Below, in pieces: positions 1 through 6,770 of a DNA stretch of 40,859 bases; the stretch's first letter is position 1, and each line of letters begins with the position of its first letter. The DNA lies in the IMG/VR virus record IMGVR_UViG_3300031576_000143, positions 1 through 40,859 of that record, one strand, 5' to 3'. The notes beneath the pieces are model-generated. The model saw nothing but the letters and a program-made list of their open reading frames with translations. It did no database searches and was not told the DNA's origin. Made by a program: the position numbers and the translations under genes. Origin of the DNA: a virus.

Positions 1-236
1 TCTAACGTCGACGGTGGCGTGATCAAGGAAGCAAGCGCCGGGCTCTACTACGACACGATGACCTGCTCGATCTGCGGGGAGGACCCGTTCGAGTGTGAAC
101 ATGCGATGTGCAAGGTCTACCCGGGCCAGGGCAAGGCGCTGGCGCAGATCCGGAAGGTCACCGATCTCGACGAGTGGTCCTACGTCTACGCCGGGATGGT
201 GGACGGAACCGGATTCCGTCTCGCGGCCTCTCGCGA
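1..236. repeat. Terminal direct repeat, left copy
   Basis: Bases 1-236 are repeated at 40624-40859 with a single difference (T at 109, G at 40732). The repeat lies inside a protein-coding gene and the reading frame continues cleanly across the junction. It therefore marks a circular or terminally redundant genome of 40,623 bp rather than a dedicated end sequence. The true packaging ends cannot be read from it. Confidence 0.95.
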
Positions 237-396
237 GACTCCGGATCCCGACGTCGAGCTGCTCGAGCGCCTCGCCAAACTGAGGCCGATGGGCCGGTGT
301 TCCTGGGACCAGTTGCTCCCGAATAGCGTGGCGCTGCGCCGGGAGCGGCGGGAGAAGTTCCAGAGCTTCATGAAGTCCACGCCCGCAGGGGCGTAA
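1..396 (+). CDS. Prohead protease-like protein, C-terminal part
   Basis: This is the 3' part of a gene that starts at 40228 and crosses the circular junction. The joined protein has 263 residues. The frame is open from base 1, so the GTG at 19 is an internal codon and not a start. A zinc-binding-like cluster (CSIC...CEH) is followed by a Y-x-G motif and the segment SYVYAGMVDGTG. The gene lies between the portal-MuF gene and the major capsid gene, where HK97-type phages carry the prohead maturation protease or scaffold. I cannot place a Ser/His catalytic pair with confidence, so the protease role rests mainly on position and size. Residue 37 of this part is Cys (TGC at 109-111), whereas the repeat copy at the window end has Gly. 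Confidence 0.6.
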   Translation, partial: SNVDGGVIKEASAGLYYDTMTCSICGEDPFECEHAMCKVYPGQGKALAQIRKVTDLDEWSYVYAGMVDGTGFRLAASRETPDPDVELLERLAKLRPMGRCSWDQLLPNSVALRRERREKFQSFMKSTPAGA

Positions 397-452
397 GCAG
401 CAGGGTTGGCCCGCGCCTAAGTCGGGCAGGGTGGCCGGCACTGGGCCGGTTC

Positions 453-480
453 GGGACGGGAAAGGGAGGGGTGGAAGATG
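453..480 (+). promoter_or_regulatory. G-rich leader and RBS of the capsid gene
   Basis: Four G-runs of three or more (453-455, 458-460, 464-466, 468-471) precede the ATG at 478 and include the GGGAGGGG ribosome-binding site. On the RNA strand this fits the intramolecular G-quadruplex pattern. The string GGGAGGGGTGGA followed by an ATG is shared with the leaders at 5019 and 34417. What is seen is the motif; any effect on translation is inference. Confidence 0.6.
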
Positions 481-2298
481 AACCGGACTCAGCGAAAGTT
501 TGCCGGCATCGAGCGTCTGATGGGTCACGGCCCGCGGCGCTGGCATCGGATCAGCATGGCGTCTCGGCTTCCAGGCGGCGGGAGCGGGATGCACCTCGAT
601 GCAGCCGGCGGTGGTGGTGGCGCCAAGGTCGAGCTCGTCAAGTTCGACCACGGCGGCCGCACCTTCAACCTGAACGAGTCGATCAAGATCGACCCCGATC
701 ACGTGGATCGGGACGTGATCGGCTACATGGAGGCGCTGCGCTACCAGGCCTGCCAGCTGTTCGAGAAGTTCGGGCCCAACGCGCCGGAGTGGAAGGAGGC
801 GCTGGGCAAGATCACGGCCGACATGCAGACCGTGATCGACGAGCAGGACAAGGCGCTCAAGGACTACCGCAAGCAGCTCGATGCGAAGAAGGGAACGGAC
901 CCGGTCGGTGGCGGGCTCAACCCGCGCGCCTTCCAATCGCTGCAGCTGCGCTTCGATCCTCAGGGCGAGGCCACGATGCGTGCCCGCAGCATCCACGAGG
1001 GCGGCGCCAATGGATACCTCGCGCGCATGTCACTCGCCCAGTTCAACCTCACCTGCGTGCCCATGTCGCACCTCGACATTCAGGAAGAGCACGCGGCGCG
1101 CAAGATCGAGCGGTTGCGCAAGCTCCACGACGTGCTCTCGCTGGCGGTGACGACGCTGTCGCGGCGCGATCCGTTCTTCAACGCCAACGGCGGCTGGGAA
1201 GGGCTGCCCTGGGCCGCGGAGTTCAAGGCGCTCGCGCTCGAGATCGGCCAGGGTGTGCACTCGACACGGCTGGGGCCGGCGATCAACGAGACCAACGCCG
1301 ACGAAGGGAAGAACTGGGTGCCGGGCCCGATCCTCTCCGGTCGGCTCTATCCGATGGTCGAGGAGGAGATCGTCCTGCCGGGCGCGTTCGAGTCGATTCC
1401 GATGGCCGCCAAGACGGTCGACTCGGGAGTGCTCGGGGCGCACACCATCGCGTACCGACTGGTCGAGAACCTGACCGACGTCGGCGACACGTCGGGAGCG
1501 AAGATCAAGGCCAGCGCGTTCGTCACCAAGAAGTTCACGCTGGATGCCGAGCTCTACGCGGCGGCTGCGGTCCTGAGCCCGAACTGGCTCCAGGACAACG
1601 CCCTCGCCAACGCCGACTGGGCAATGCGCGACATCGCCTACGCCATGGCGAACGGCGAAGAGCAATGGCTCATCAACGGCCAGGCGACCGCTCAGATCGA
1701 CACCGGCCTGACGATCGCGACCGACGACATCCGCAACAACGGAGACGGACTGCGCTACTGGTACAAGCAGATGAAGGACGCGGCGTTGCTCGCCGACGTC
1801 GATCTGTCTGCGGGGATCACCGCCGAGTCGCTGGTCCGCATCTTCGGACAGCAGGGCAACTACGGGAACCGCCCGCGTCGCTCGGTGTGGGCGTGCAACG
1901 TGTTCTGCCTTGCCCAGCTCATGGTGCTCAAGACCTCCACCGGGCGCGACGTCGTCCTGACCTTCGGTCAGGCGGGCGATCGTGCAACGTTCCGGACCGG
2001 CGTGGTCGCTCAGATGTTCGATCGTGACGTGATCACGTCGAACAACCTGACCCAGACCATGGACGGCAACGGAATCGACACCGGCGCGGGCGATCGGGGT
2101 GTGCTGATGCACATCTTCACCGAGGCCGTGAAGTTCGGCCGCCGGCTCGGCGTCTCGATCGAGATGTCGAGCGATTACCGCTTCCTCGAGTACCAGGAAG
2201 TGCTGCGGGCGGTCGCGCGCGGCGACTGGGGTCGCGTCTACGACCCGACGGTTCACCCGTTCATCGGCCAGGGCACCGGAGTGCCCAAGCTGGCGTAA
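478..2298 (+). CDS. Major capsid protein, HK97-type
   Basis: A 606-residue protein starting at an ATG with a strong GGGAGGGG ribosome-binding site. Residues about 60-140 are charged and helical, like the scaffolding delta domain that HK97-type capsids carry N-terminally and that a phage protease removes. From about residue 280 the segment SGRLYPMVEEEIVLPGAF and the C-terminal MSSDYRFLEYQEVLRAVARGD look like the capsid fold's peripheral and axial domains. The long N-terminal region makes it larger than the usual 300-420 residues of the family. It follows the protease-like gene and precedes the head-tail joining genes, and a strong hairpin lies just after the stop codon. The assignment rests on size, position and general sequence character, not on a database match. 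Confidence 0.85.
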   Translation: MNRTQRKFAGIERLMGHGPRRWHRISMASRLPGGGSGMHLDAAGGGGGAKVELVKFDHGGRTFNLNESIKIDPDHVDRDVIGYMEALRYQACQLFEKFGPNAPEWKEALGKITADMQTVIDEQDKALKDYRKQLDAKKGTDPVGGGLNPRAFQSLQLRFDPQGEATMRARSIHEGGANGYLARMSLAQFNLTCVPMSHLDIQEEHAARKIERLRKLHDVLSLAVTTLSRRDPFFNANGGWEGLPWAAEFKALALEIGQGVHSTRLGPAINETNADEGKNWVPGPILSGRLYPMVEEEIVLPGAFESIPMAAKTVDSGVLGAHTIAYRLVENLTDVGDTSGAKIKASAFVTKKFTLDAELYAAAAVLSPNWLQDNALANADWAMRDIAYAMANGEEQWLINGQATAQIDTGLTIATDDIRNNGDGLRYWYKQMKDAALLADVDLSAGITAESLVRIFGQQGNYGNRPRRSVWACNVFCLAQLMVLKTSTGRDVVLTFGQAGDRATFRTGVVAQMFDRDVITSNNLTQTMDGNGIDTGAGDRGVLMHIFTEAVKFGRRLGVSIEMSSDYRFLEYQEVLRAVARGDWGRVYDPTVHPFIGQGTGVPKLA

Positions 2299-2309
2299 AC
2301 CTAACGGAC

Positions 2310-2337
2310 GACCCGGGGCGCTTCCGCGCCCCGGGTC
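2310..2337 (+). terminator. Perfect 12-bp hairpin after the capsid gene
   Basis: GACCCGGGGCGC (2310-2321) and GCGCCCCGGGTC (2326-2337) form a perfect 12-bp GC-rich stem around a TTCC tetraloop, 12 bases after the capsid stop codon. Only a weak TCTCCTGG tail follows, with no proper T-run. It may be a partial terminator or a 3' mRNA-stabilising hairpin that favours capsid expression over the downstream genes. Confidence 0.75.
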
Positions 2338-2364
2338 TCCTGGATCAAGCACGGGGAGAGGATC

Positions 2365-2712
2365 ATGGCAAAGACGCAGCGGCCACCGGAGAACCCACCG
2401 GAGAACCCACCGGAGGAAATGAGCGCCGAAGCTCCTGAGTCAGCACCCACCGAAGAGCCGGCCCCTGCTTCTGAGGCAGCGGCGGCGCCGAAGCCTGAGG
2501 TGGTGGTGATCGAGCCCAATCCGCTCCAGCCGGTCAAGGTCCTGAACCACGGTGAGGCTGCGTGGTACGGATCCGACTACGCCTACGTGGGGCCAGGATT
2601 CATCGGTGCCGGGCAGACCGGAATCGTCACCAGGAAGAAGGCCGAGCAGCTCATCCAGGACTACGGCGCCGGCGTCGACGGCCGCGGGCCATTCGAGATC
2701 GTCGAGGGCTAG
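2365..2712 (+). CDS. Small head-region protein with Pro/Glu/Ala-rich N-terminus
   Basis: 115 residues, starting at an ATG after GGGGAGAGG. The first 45 residues are a low-complexity P/E/A tract, encoded in part by a 12-bp tandem repeat (CCACCGGAGAAC, 2383-2416) that gives PPEN-PPEN-PPEE. The remaining 65 residues (KVLNHGEAAWYGSDYAYVGPGFIGAG...) form a compact, probably beta-rich domain. It sits between the capsid and head-tail adaptor genes, where small decoration or head-completion proteins are common. A disordered tail plus a small globular domain would suit capsid decoration, but I do not recognise the family. Confidence 0.7.
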   Translation: MAKTQRPPENPPENPPEEMSAEAPESAPTEEPAPASEAAAAPKPEVVVIEPNPLQPVKVLNHGEAAWYGSDYAYVGPGFIGAGQTGIVTRKKAEQLIQDYGAGVDGRGPFEIVEG

Positions 2713-3567
2713 GTGGTCGAAGCCATCCAAGAGATCAGTCCGAACGCCCTGACCAGCGAGTCACGGGCGACCGGCTATCTCAAGCGGGCGAAGGGGCTGG
2801 AGGAGCAGGCCATCCCCTTCATTCCGCTGTTCATCAACTCCGTCACCGGTCGCTTCCAGGCCTACACCGGGCGGCGTGTGCTCAAGGTGAGGACCTTTCG
2901 CAACCCCGCAAGCATCAGCTGCACCGCGACCGATGCCACGAAGACGCTCACCGGCACCGGCTTCAATGCGCTCAAAATCCACGACGATGCCGCCGGCGCG
3001 GGTGTTCAGCTCGGCAGCCGAATCGAGAAGATCGCGAGCGACTCCTCGCTGGACCTCGACAAGGCAGTGACCGCGGCGCTAGCGGGGACCTCGGTTGTGT
3101 TCGGCTCTGAAGTCATGACGGTCTCGGGCGACGGAACGGACACGCTGCGGATCCCGGAGTCGCCGCTGCATGCCGTCTACTCGGCGAAGTCGTTGGACGG
3201 AGATGGGGCGGAGACAACCCTGGACCTCACCGCGGCGAGGATCGTGCGTCAGACCACGCCGGGCGAGGCGAAGCTGATGCTCATGAGCGGCGACGTATTC
3301 CCGAAGGGTTGGCAGAACATCAGGGTCGAGTGCATGGTCGGAATCCGGCCCCCATCCGCCGCGCGCGGGGAGCAGGGCGACTGGGACGAGTGGGATGCGC
3401 TCGAGCTGCTCTGCCTGCGCGGTGTGCAGGTCTCCTTTCAGGACTTCCTCGATGCCGTCGGGCGCACCGGCACCTTCGAAATGGCGAGCGCCACCCAGCA
3501 CATCGCCAGCTTCAAGCTGCCTGACGACCTTCGCGAGGGGCTCTTAGCCTACCGGAGAGTGGGATGA
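2713..3567 (+). CDS. Putative head-tail connector (adaptor) protein
   Basis: 284 residues from a GTG directly abutting the previous TAG stop, with GAGGG upstream serving as the ribosome-binding site. The protein has no clear motif, but it is the second gene after the capsid. A helical C-terminus (DEWDALELLCLRGVQVSFQDFLDAVG) follows a beta-rich middle with a potential Ig-like insert around residues 60-120. This order (capsid, adaptor, small protein, gp10-like neck protein, tail-completion protein, tail tube) is typical of siphoviruses. Its length exceeds the roughly 100-200 residues of gp6-type adaptors, consistent with the insert. Function is inferred from position. Confidence 0.6.
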   Translation: MVEAIQEISPNALTSESRATGYLKRAKGLEEQAIPFIPLFINSVTGRFQAYTGRRVLKVRTFRNPASISCTATDATKTLTGTGFNALKIHDDAAGAGVQLGSRIEKIASDSSLDLDKAVTAALAGTSVVFGSEVMTVSGDGTDTLRIPESPLHAVYSAKSLDGDGAETTLDLTAARIVRQTTPGEAKLMLMSGDVFPKGWQNIRVECMVGIRPPSAARGEQGDWDEWDALELLCLRGVQVSFQDFLDAVGRTGTFEMASATQHIASFKLPDDLREGLLAYRRVG

Positions 3568-3866
3568 GCGACACGACCCCCGTCGACATCGGGCACGGGC
3601 TCACGGCCGCGTTGCGCCTCGCCGAGGGGCTCAAGGAGCATCTCTGTATCGATGACGGAGTCCCGGTCGGCCTGCTGCTGACCCACCCCTGCTCGGCGCG
3701 CGGGGGCGAGGCCGTTCAGGACTTCATCCCTGTCAGCCCGTATCCCTATCCCAAGGAGCCGTGGAAGCTCGTCGCGCGAGACCCGATCACGCTTCAGCCT
3801 TCGGTTCGATATGACTGTTGCGGCCTTCACGGCTTCGTCACCAATGGCCGGTGGGTGCCGGCATGA
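3564..3866 (+). CDS. Small head-tail region protein, DUF6527-like pattern
   Basis: 100 residues, starting at an ATG that overlaps the previous stop (ATGA). The C-terminal half carries W-K-L-x5-ITLQPSVRYDCCGLHGFVTNGRWV. That recalls the W...TLxPSi...CgxHffixnGri pattern of DUF6527 proteins, which are often found in phages. The resemblance is from memory and unproven. Coupled overlaps on both sides place it in the head-completion operon. Two adjacent cysteines and a following histidine could bind a metal. Confidence 0.6.
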   Translation: MSDTTPVDIGHGLTAALRLAEGLKEHLCIDDGVPVGLLLTHPCSARGGEAVQDFIPVSPYPYPKEPWKLVARDPITLQPSVRYDCCGLHGFVTNGRWVPA

Positions 3867-4507
3867 TCGCGATCGAGATCCGCGGCGTGGAGGAGCTCGA
3901 GCGCGGGCTGGCCACCTTCGAGCGTCAGCTCGGCGAGGCGCAGGAGCGCGCGGTGCGTGATGGAAGTCTACTCGCCAATCGGCGCTTGAAGATGCGCATG
4001 AGCGACGCCGGCGGCTCGCACCCGTTCTTCGGGCGCACTGGGGGAGCGGGCGACACCCTTGCCGCGCGCTCCGGGCAGAGCCGGGCCCGGATAACCCCCG
4101 GTGGCCAGGTGGTGCGGCTCGGCGAGCACTACGTCGCCTCGGTGGGATCCCCGGACCCGCATATCGCGTTTCTCGAGGAGGGCGGGACCATCAGCGGCTC
4201 GCCTTACCTGTCATTGCCCCTCGCCTCGAGCCAGACGGCGCAGGGCGTCGACCAGCTGCGCGGTCGTAGCCTGCGCGACGTTCCGGGCGTGTTCTTCGTC
4301 CGCACCATGGGCGGGAAGCTGCTGGCGGCCGTGAAGTCCGGGGGCCCGCGCTCCGCGGCGGTGACGTTCCTGCGCCTGCTGGTGCGCCAGGTCAATATCC
4401 GCGGCCGGCACATCTTCCTGCGCACGCGTGAGGAGATCGAGCCGCAGATCGCCGCGATCGCGGAGCGCGAGGTTCAGGTCGCGGTGAGGAGCAGCTTCGG
4501 TGGCTGA
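3863..4507 (+). CDS. HK97 gp10-like neck / minor tail protein
   Basis: 214 residues from the ATG at 3863, which overlaps the preceding stop as ATGA. The frame is open further upstream, but those codons lie inside the previous gene. The N-terminus IEIRGVEELERGLATFERQLGEAQERAVRDG resembles gp10-like proteins, which begin with 'v.G.dels..l..l...v...v..al'. SPYLSLPLA and HIAFLEEGGT (compare 'a.flEfGT' in the family) support this. Such proteins sit at the head-tail interface as a tail terminator or completion ring. The following tail-completion and tube genes fit. Confidence 0.65.
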   Translation: MIAIEIRGVEELERGLATFERQLGEAQERAVRDGSLLANRRLKMRMSDAGGSHPFFGRTGGAGDTLAARSGQSRARITPGGQVVRLGEHYVASVGSPDPHIAFLEEGGTISGSPYLSLPLASSQTAQGVDQLRGRSLRDVPGVFFVRTMGGKLLAAVKSGGPRSAAVTFLRLLVRQVNIRGRHIFLRTREEIEPQIAAIAEREVQVAVRSSFGG

Positions 4508-4967
4508 ACGCGCGCGCCCGATGCCGCTGCAGATCGCCGAGCGCGTGGTCGAGCTGCTCGGGGAGATCGGCAAGGACGAGACGTCCTGGTGGACCAAGCC
4601 GATGAATGTCGCGCTCTTTACTGCCCCCAGCGACGTCGAGATGGCGAAGCCGCTGATCCTGGTGAACCTGGTCCGCGTGGGAACAACTGCCGAGCCGATC
4701 ACTGAGCTCACGATGCACGGAGACTTCGTCGAGCTCAACATTCACTTCATCGCGGACGCCGGCGCCGATCCTCACGGAGTCCTCCACGAGGGCGCGGCGG
4801 ACATTCGGCGCTGCATCCGGCAGAACCATACGGTGGGCGATCTCGCGATCACCTTGTGGGACTCTGGATACGACCCGGGGATCGAATCGAAGCTCGGTGG
4901 GGCGGGCATGGTGGAAGCGGTGGTTCACACACGTGCGCTGTACTCGACGGACGAGGAGAACCCGTAG
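4500..4967 (+). CDS. Putative tail terminator / completion protein
   Basis: 155 residues from a GTG at 4500, which lies within the end of the previous gene (8-bp overlap). It begins MPLQIAERVVELLGEIG, then has alternating beta/alpha character. The size and the position just before the tail-tube gene match gp17-like or lambda gpU-like tail terminators that cap the tube and join it to the head. No specific motif is visible, so the function is positional. Confidence 0.6.
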   Translation: MAERARPMPLQIAERVVELLGEIGKDETSWWTKPMNVALFTAPSDVEMAKPLILVNLVRVGTTAEPITELTMHGDFVELNIHFIADAGADPHGVLHEGAADIRRCIRQNHTVGDLAITLWDSGYDPGIESKLGGAGMVEAVVHTRALYSTDEENP

Positions 4968-4990
4968 GCAAATCAAGGGCTCGCGCGGCT

Positions 4991-5021
4991 GGGGCCGTGG
5001 GGCGGGGAGGGGTGGACGATG
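4991..5021 (+). promoter_or_regulatory. G-rich leader and RBS of the tail-tube gene
   Basis: Four G4 runs (4991-4994, 4999-5002, 5004-5007, 5009-5012) separated by CCGT, C and A stand directly before the ATG at 5019. The last two runs are the ribosome-binding site. This is a canonical quadruplex pattern on the mRNA strand, and the GGGGAGGGGTGGACG spacing resembles that before the capsid gene. Confidence 0.6.
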
Positions 5022-6002
5022 GCTGGCGAGTCTCTTGGGCACAAAAGCTACTTGCAGTGGGCGCGCGAGGCGACCTGGGGAACCGCGGTCGCCTCCACCC
5101 GGCGCGGCGGGCTGATCGAGTCCACGCCGACGCTGCAGACCGGCGTGATCCTCGATCCGACGCTCGACAACTCCGTCTCGCGCACGGCGCAGTACCAGGG
5201 CCGGCGTCGCGTCCGCGCCCGGATCCGAACGCGGCTCGATTACGAGAGCTACGGCCTGTTCTGGGACTCCCTATTCGGCACGGCGTCCTTCGGCTCTCTG
5301 GGTGCCTCGACCACGGGCGCCGGGCCCTACGTCCATACCCTGACCGAGAAGTCGATCCTCAACAGCCTCGCGATCCAGGCGATCGAAGGAGACATCCCGA
5401 CCGGCAAATGCTCCGTGCTCGAGGGCGCCAAGTTCACCGGGGTGCGCATTTCCGGTGAGCAGGGCGATGGAGAGCGAGGGCTCTGCTACTGCGAGTGGGA
5501 CGTCACCGCCGAGGACTACGCCGAGGATCAGACGCCGACCGGCGCACTCACGGCCCTCACCGCGGTGCCGGTGTTGACGCAGGAAGCCACGACCCAGGAC
5601 GACGGCACGGCGGACACCGTGAAGCTGCGCAGCTTCGAGATCACGATCCGTAACCCGGTCGAAGAGGAAGGCGCTCTGGGCCAGGTCCAGATCGAGGAGC
5701 CGTTCCGTAACGACTTCCTCGAGATCAAGGCGGTCTTCCGGAAGATCTACAAGACCAAGACCCTGCACGCGGCGGCGCGCGCGTTCACGGTCGGCAGCCC
5801 GAAGCTGGTGTTCGGCTCGGCGGCCACCAAGCGCATCACGTTCGACATCGGGACCGCGAACATCGAGGTCTACCAGCACCCGGTGCGCGGCTACGGCGTC
5901 GTGCTGCAGGAAGTCACCTGGAACGCGATCAAGGACGTCACCAACGCCAGCGCGCTCAAGATGACGATCGAGAACAATCAGGCATCCGGAACGATGTGGT
6001 AG
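5019..6002 (+). CDS. Major tail (tube) protein
   Basis: 327 residues, starting at an ATG behind a strong G-rich ribosome-binding site. The N-terminus (HKSYLQWAREATWGTAVASTRRGGLIESTPTL) matches the common opening of phage tail-tube proteins, 'g..s...v..E.twGt.a......l...s.sl'. The body is beta-rich with repeated FEITIRNPV and NIEVYQHPVRG segments. The gene is isolated by a G-rich leader and followed by a Rho-independent terminator-like structure, as expected for an abundant structural protein. The two genes after it are the tail chaperone pair and the tape measure, which fixes the assignment. Confidence 0.8.
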   Translation: MAGESLGHKSYLQWAREATWGTAVASTRRGGLIESTPTLQTGVILDPTLDNSVSRTAQYQGRRRVRARIRTRLDYESYGLFWDSLFGTASFGSLGASTTGAGPYVHTLTEKSILNSLAIQAIEGDIPTGKCSVLEGAKFTGVRISGEQGDGERGLCYCEWDVTAEDYAEDQTPTGALTALTAVPVLTQEATTQDDGTADTVKLRSFEITIRNPVEEEGALGQVQIEEPFRNDFLEIKAVFRKIYKTKTLHAAARAFTVGSPKLVFGSAATKRITFDIGTANIEVYQHPVRGYGVVLQEVTWNAIKDVTNASALKMTIENNQASGTMW

Positions 6003-6010
6003 TCGAAGCG

Positions 6011-6082
6011 ACCTCCGGGTCCTCGCGAGCGGCGCAAGCGCGGCGGACCTCTCCTGGTGGCGGCCGCGGCCCGGAGGTTTTT
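6011..6082 (+). terminator. Terminator-like hairpin after the tail-tube gene
   Basis: ACCTCCGGG (6011-6019) pairs perfectly with CCCGGAGGT (6070-6078). TTTTTCTCTC follows from 6078. The 50-base loop holds a smaller GCGC-AA-GCGC hairpin. A GC stem plus T-run is the classic intrinsic terminator layout, although the loop is long. It probably reduces read-through into the tail chaperone and tape-measure genes. Confidence 0.7.
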
Positions 6083-6103
6083 CTCTCGTAAGGAGGAAGC
6101 ACG

Positions 6104-6640
6104 ATGGACACGAACCTGAAGTCTTCACGCGCCGAGGACCTGGCTCTACTGGTCTGGTGCACCGTTCCGCTCCCCGTGCCGCAGACCGCGGACGGATCGC
6201 CGTTCCGGATGCGGCTCGGCGTTCCGCCCCTGGAGAGGATCCTCAAGTTCTTCCAGGGCCCCCCGCTGCTCGGTTCAGACGAGGCGGAACCCGAAGTCGA
6301 TCCCGCCGAGAAGCCTTCGGCGAGCGAGCTCCTGAATCGCGTCGCCACACAGACGCTCGAGACCTCCGCGGAGCTCGAGAAGCAGGCCCGCGCTCTGTTC
6401 GGGGAACTCGGTGCGCAGAGCGAGCCGCCGATCTCGTTCGACGGTCCCCGCGCGGGGGCGGTGCTGTGGGCTCAGCTGCACTTCCGCAACCGCCTGTTCA
6501 TCGTTCGCGAGGTCGCCCGGCTCGCCGGCGCGGGCCCTTCCAGGCTCGACGGGCTCGGCTCCTTTCGTCCTGAGCCAGCAGGGCGGGACGTTCGCCCGCC
6601 GGGTGATGGAGCTGTGCCGGCTGCCGAAGTGGCCCCATGA
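6104..6640 (+). CDS. Tail assembly chaperone, upstream frame
   Basis: 178 residues from an ATG with a canonical TAAGGAGG ribosome-binding site. It lies between the tail tube and tape-measure genes, the standard place for the G/GT-type tail chaperones that load the tape measure. The last 24 codons or so of this frame are compositionally poor (RPEPAGRDVRPPGDGAVPAAEVAP). The neighbouring frame carries protein-like sequence from about 6567 and runs into the tape-measure gene. I infer that some ribosomes shift frame to make a longer G-T fusion. Helical segments (ELLNRVATQTLETSAELEKQARALFGEL) fill the centre. Confidence 0.75.
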   Translation: MDTNLKSSRAEDLALLVWCTVPLPVPQTADGSPFRMRLGVPPLERILKFFQGPPLLGSDEAEPEVDPAEKPSASELLNRVATQTLETSAELEKQARALFGELGAQSEPPISFDGPRAGAVLWAQLHFRNRLFIVREVARLAGAGPSRLDGLGSFRPEPAGRDVRPPGDGAVPAAEVAP

Positions 6641-6770
6641 GGTGCTCGGCCTAGAGATCACGCAGGAGGAAGCACGGCGGCTGCTGGCCACGTTCCAAGT
6701 CGGCGAGCTCCGGTTCCTGGAGCTGCAATCGATCGAGGCCAGGACGGGCCTGGGAAGAGACGATGGCTGA
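6567..6770 (+). CDS. Tail assembly chaperone, frameshift (T) extension
   Basis: This open stretch, in the +1 frame relative to 6104-6640, encodes VLSQQGGTFARRVMELCRLPKWPHEVLGL and a further 38 residues, and overlaps the tape-measure start by 8 bases. Sequence upstream in this frame is not protein-like, so it is most likely reached by a programmed +1 or -2 shift from the G frame somewhere between 6533 and 6570. One possible slip is TCC-TTT-C at 6560-6566, with Phe tRNA moving TTT to TTC. An independent start at ATG 6606 (54 residues) is the alternative. A sequencing indel is also possible. Confidence 0.6.
   Translation, partial: VLSQQGGTFARRVMELCRLPKWPHEVLGLEITQEEARRLLATFQVGELRFLELQSIEARTGLGRDDG

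Noticed and set aside
1-236. Physical direct terminal repeat (phage DTR) at the genome ends
   Set aside because: The repeat lies inside a structural gene and carries a mismatch; it fits assembly of a circular or permuted genome better than true DTR ends, which are usually intergenic and identical.
471-2027. Open + frame of 518 codons overlapping the capsid gene
   Set aside because: Arg/Gly-rich, low-complexity composition typical of a shifted frame in GC-rich DNA; the 478-2298 frame explains the region.
1030-2352. Long minus-strand open frame (440 codons) opposite the capsid gene
   Set aside because: It mirrors the capsid gene's codon bias in a GC-rich genome, has no ribosome-binding site or recognisable motif, and the + strand frame has capsid character.
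6411-6770. Independent gene from the start of the +1 frame at 6411
   Set aside because: Its first 50 codons are Arg/Ser/Cys-rich and overlap a good coding frame; only the last 67 codons look real, better explained by a frameshift extension.
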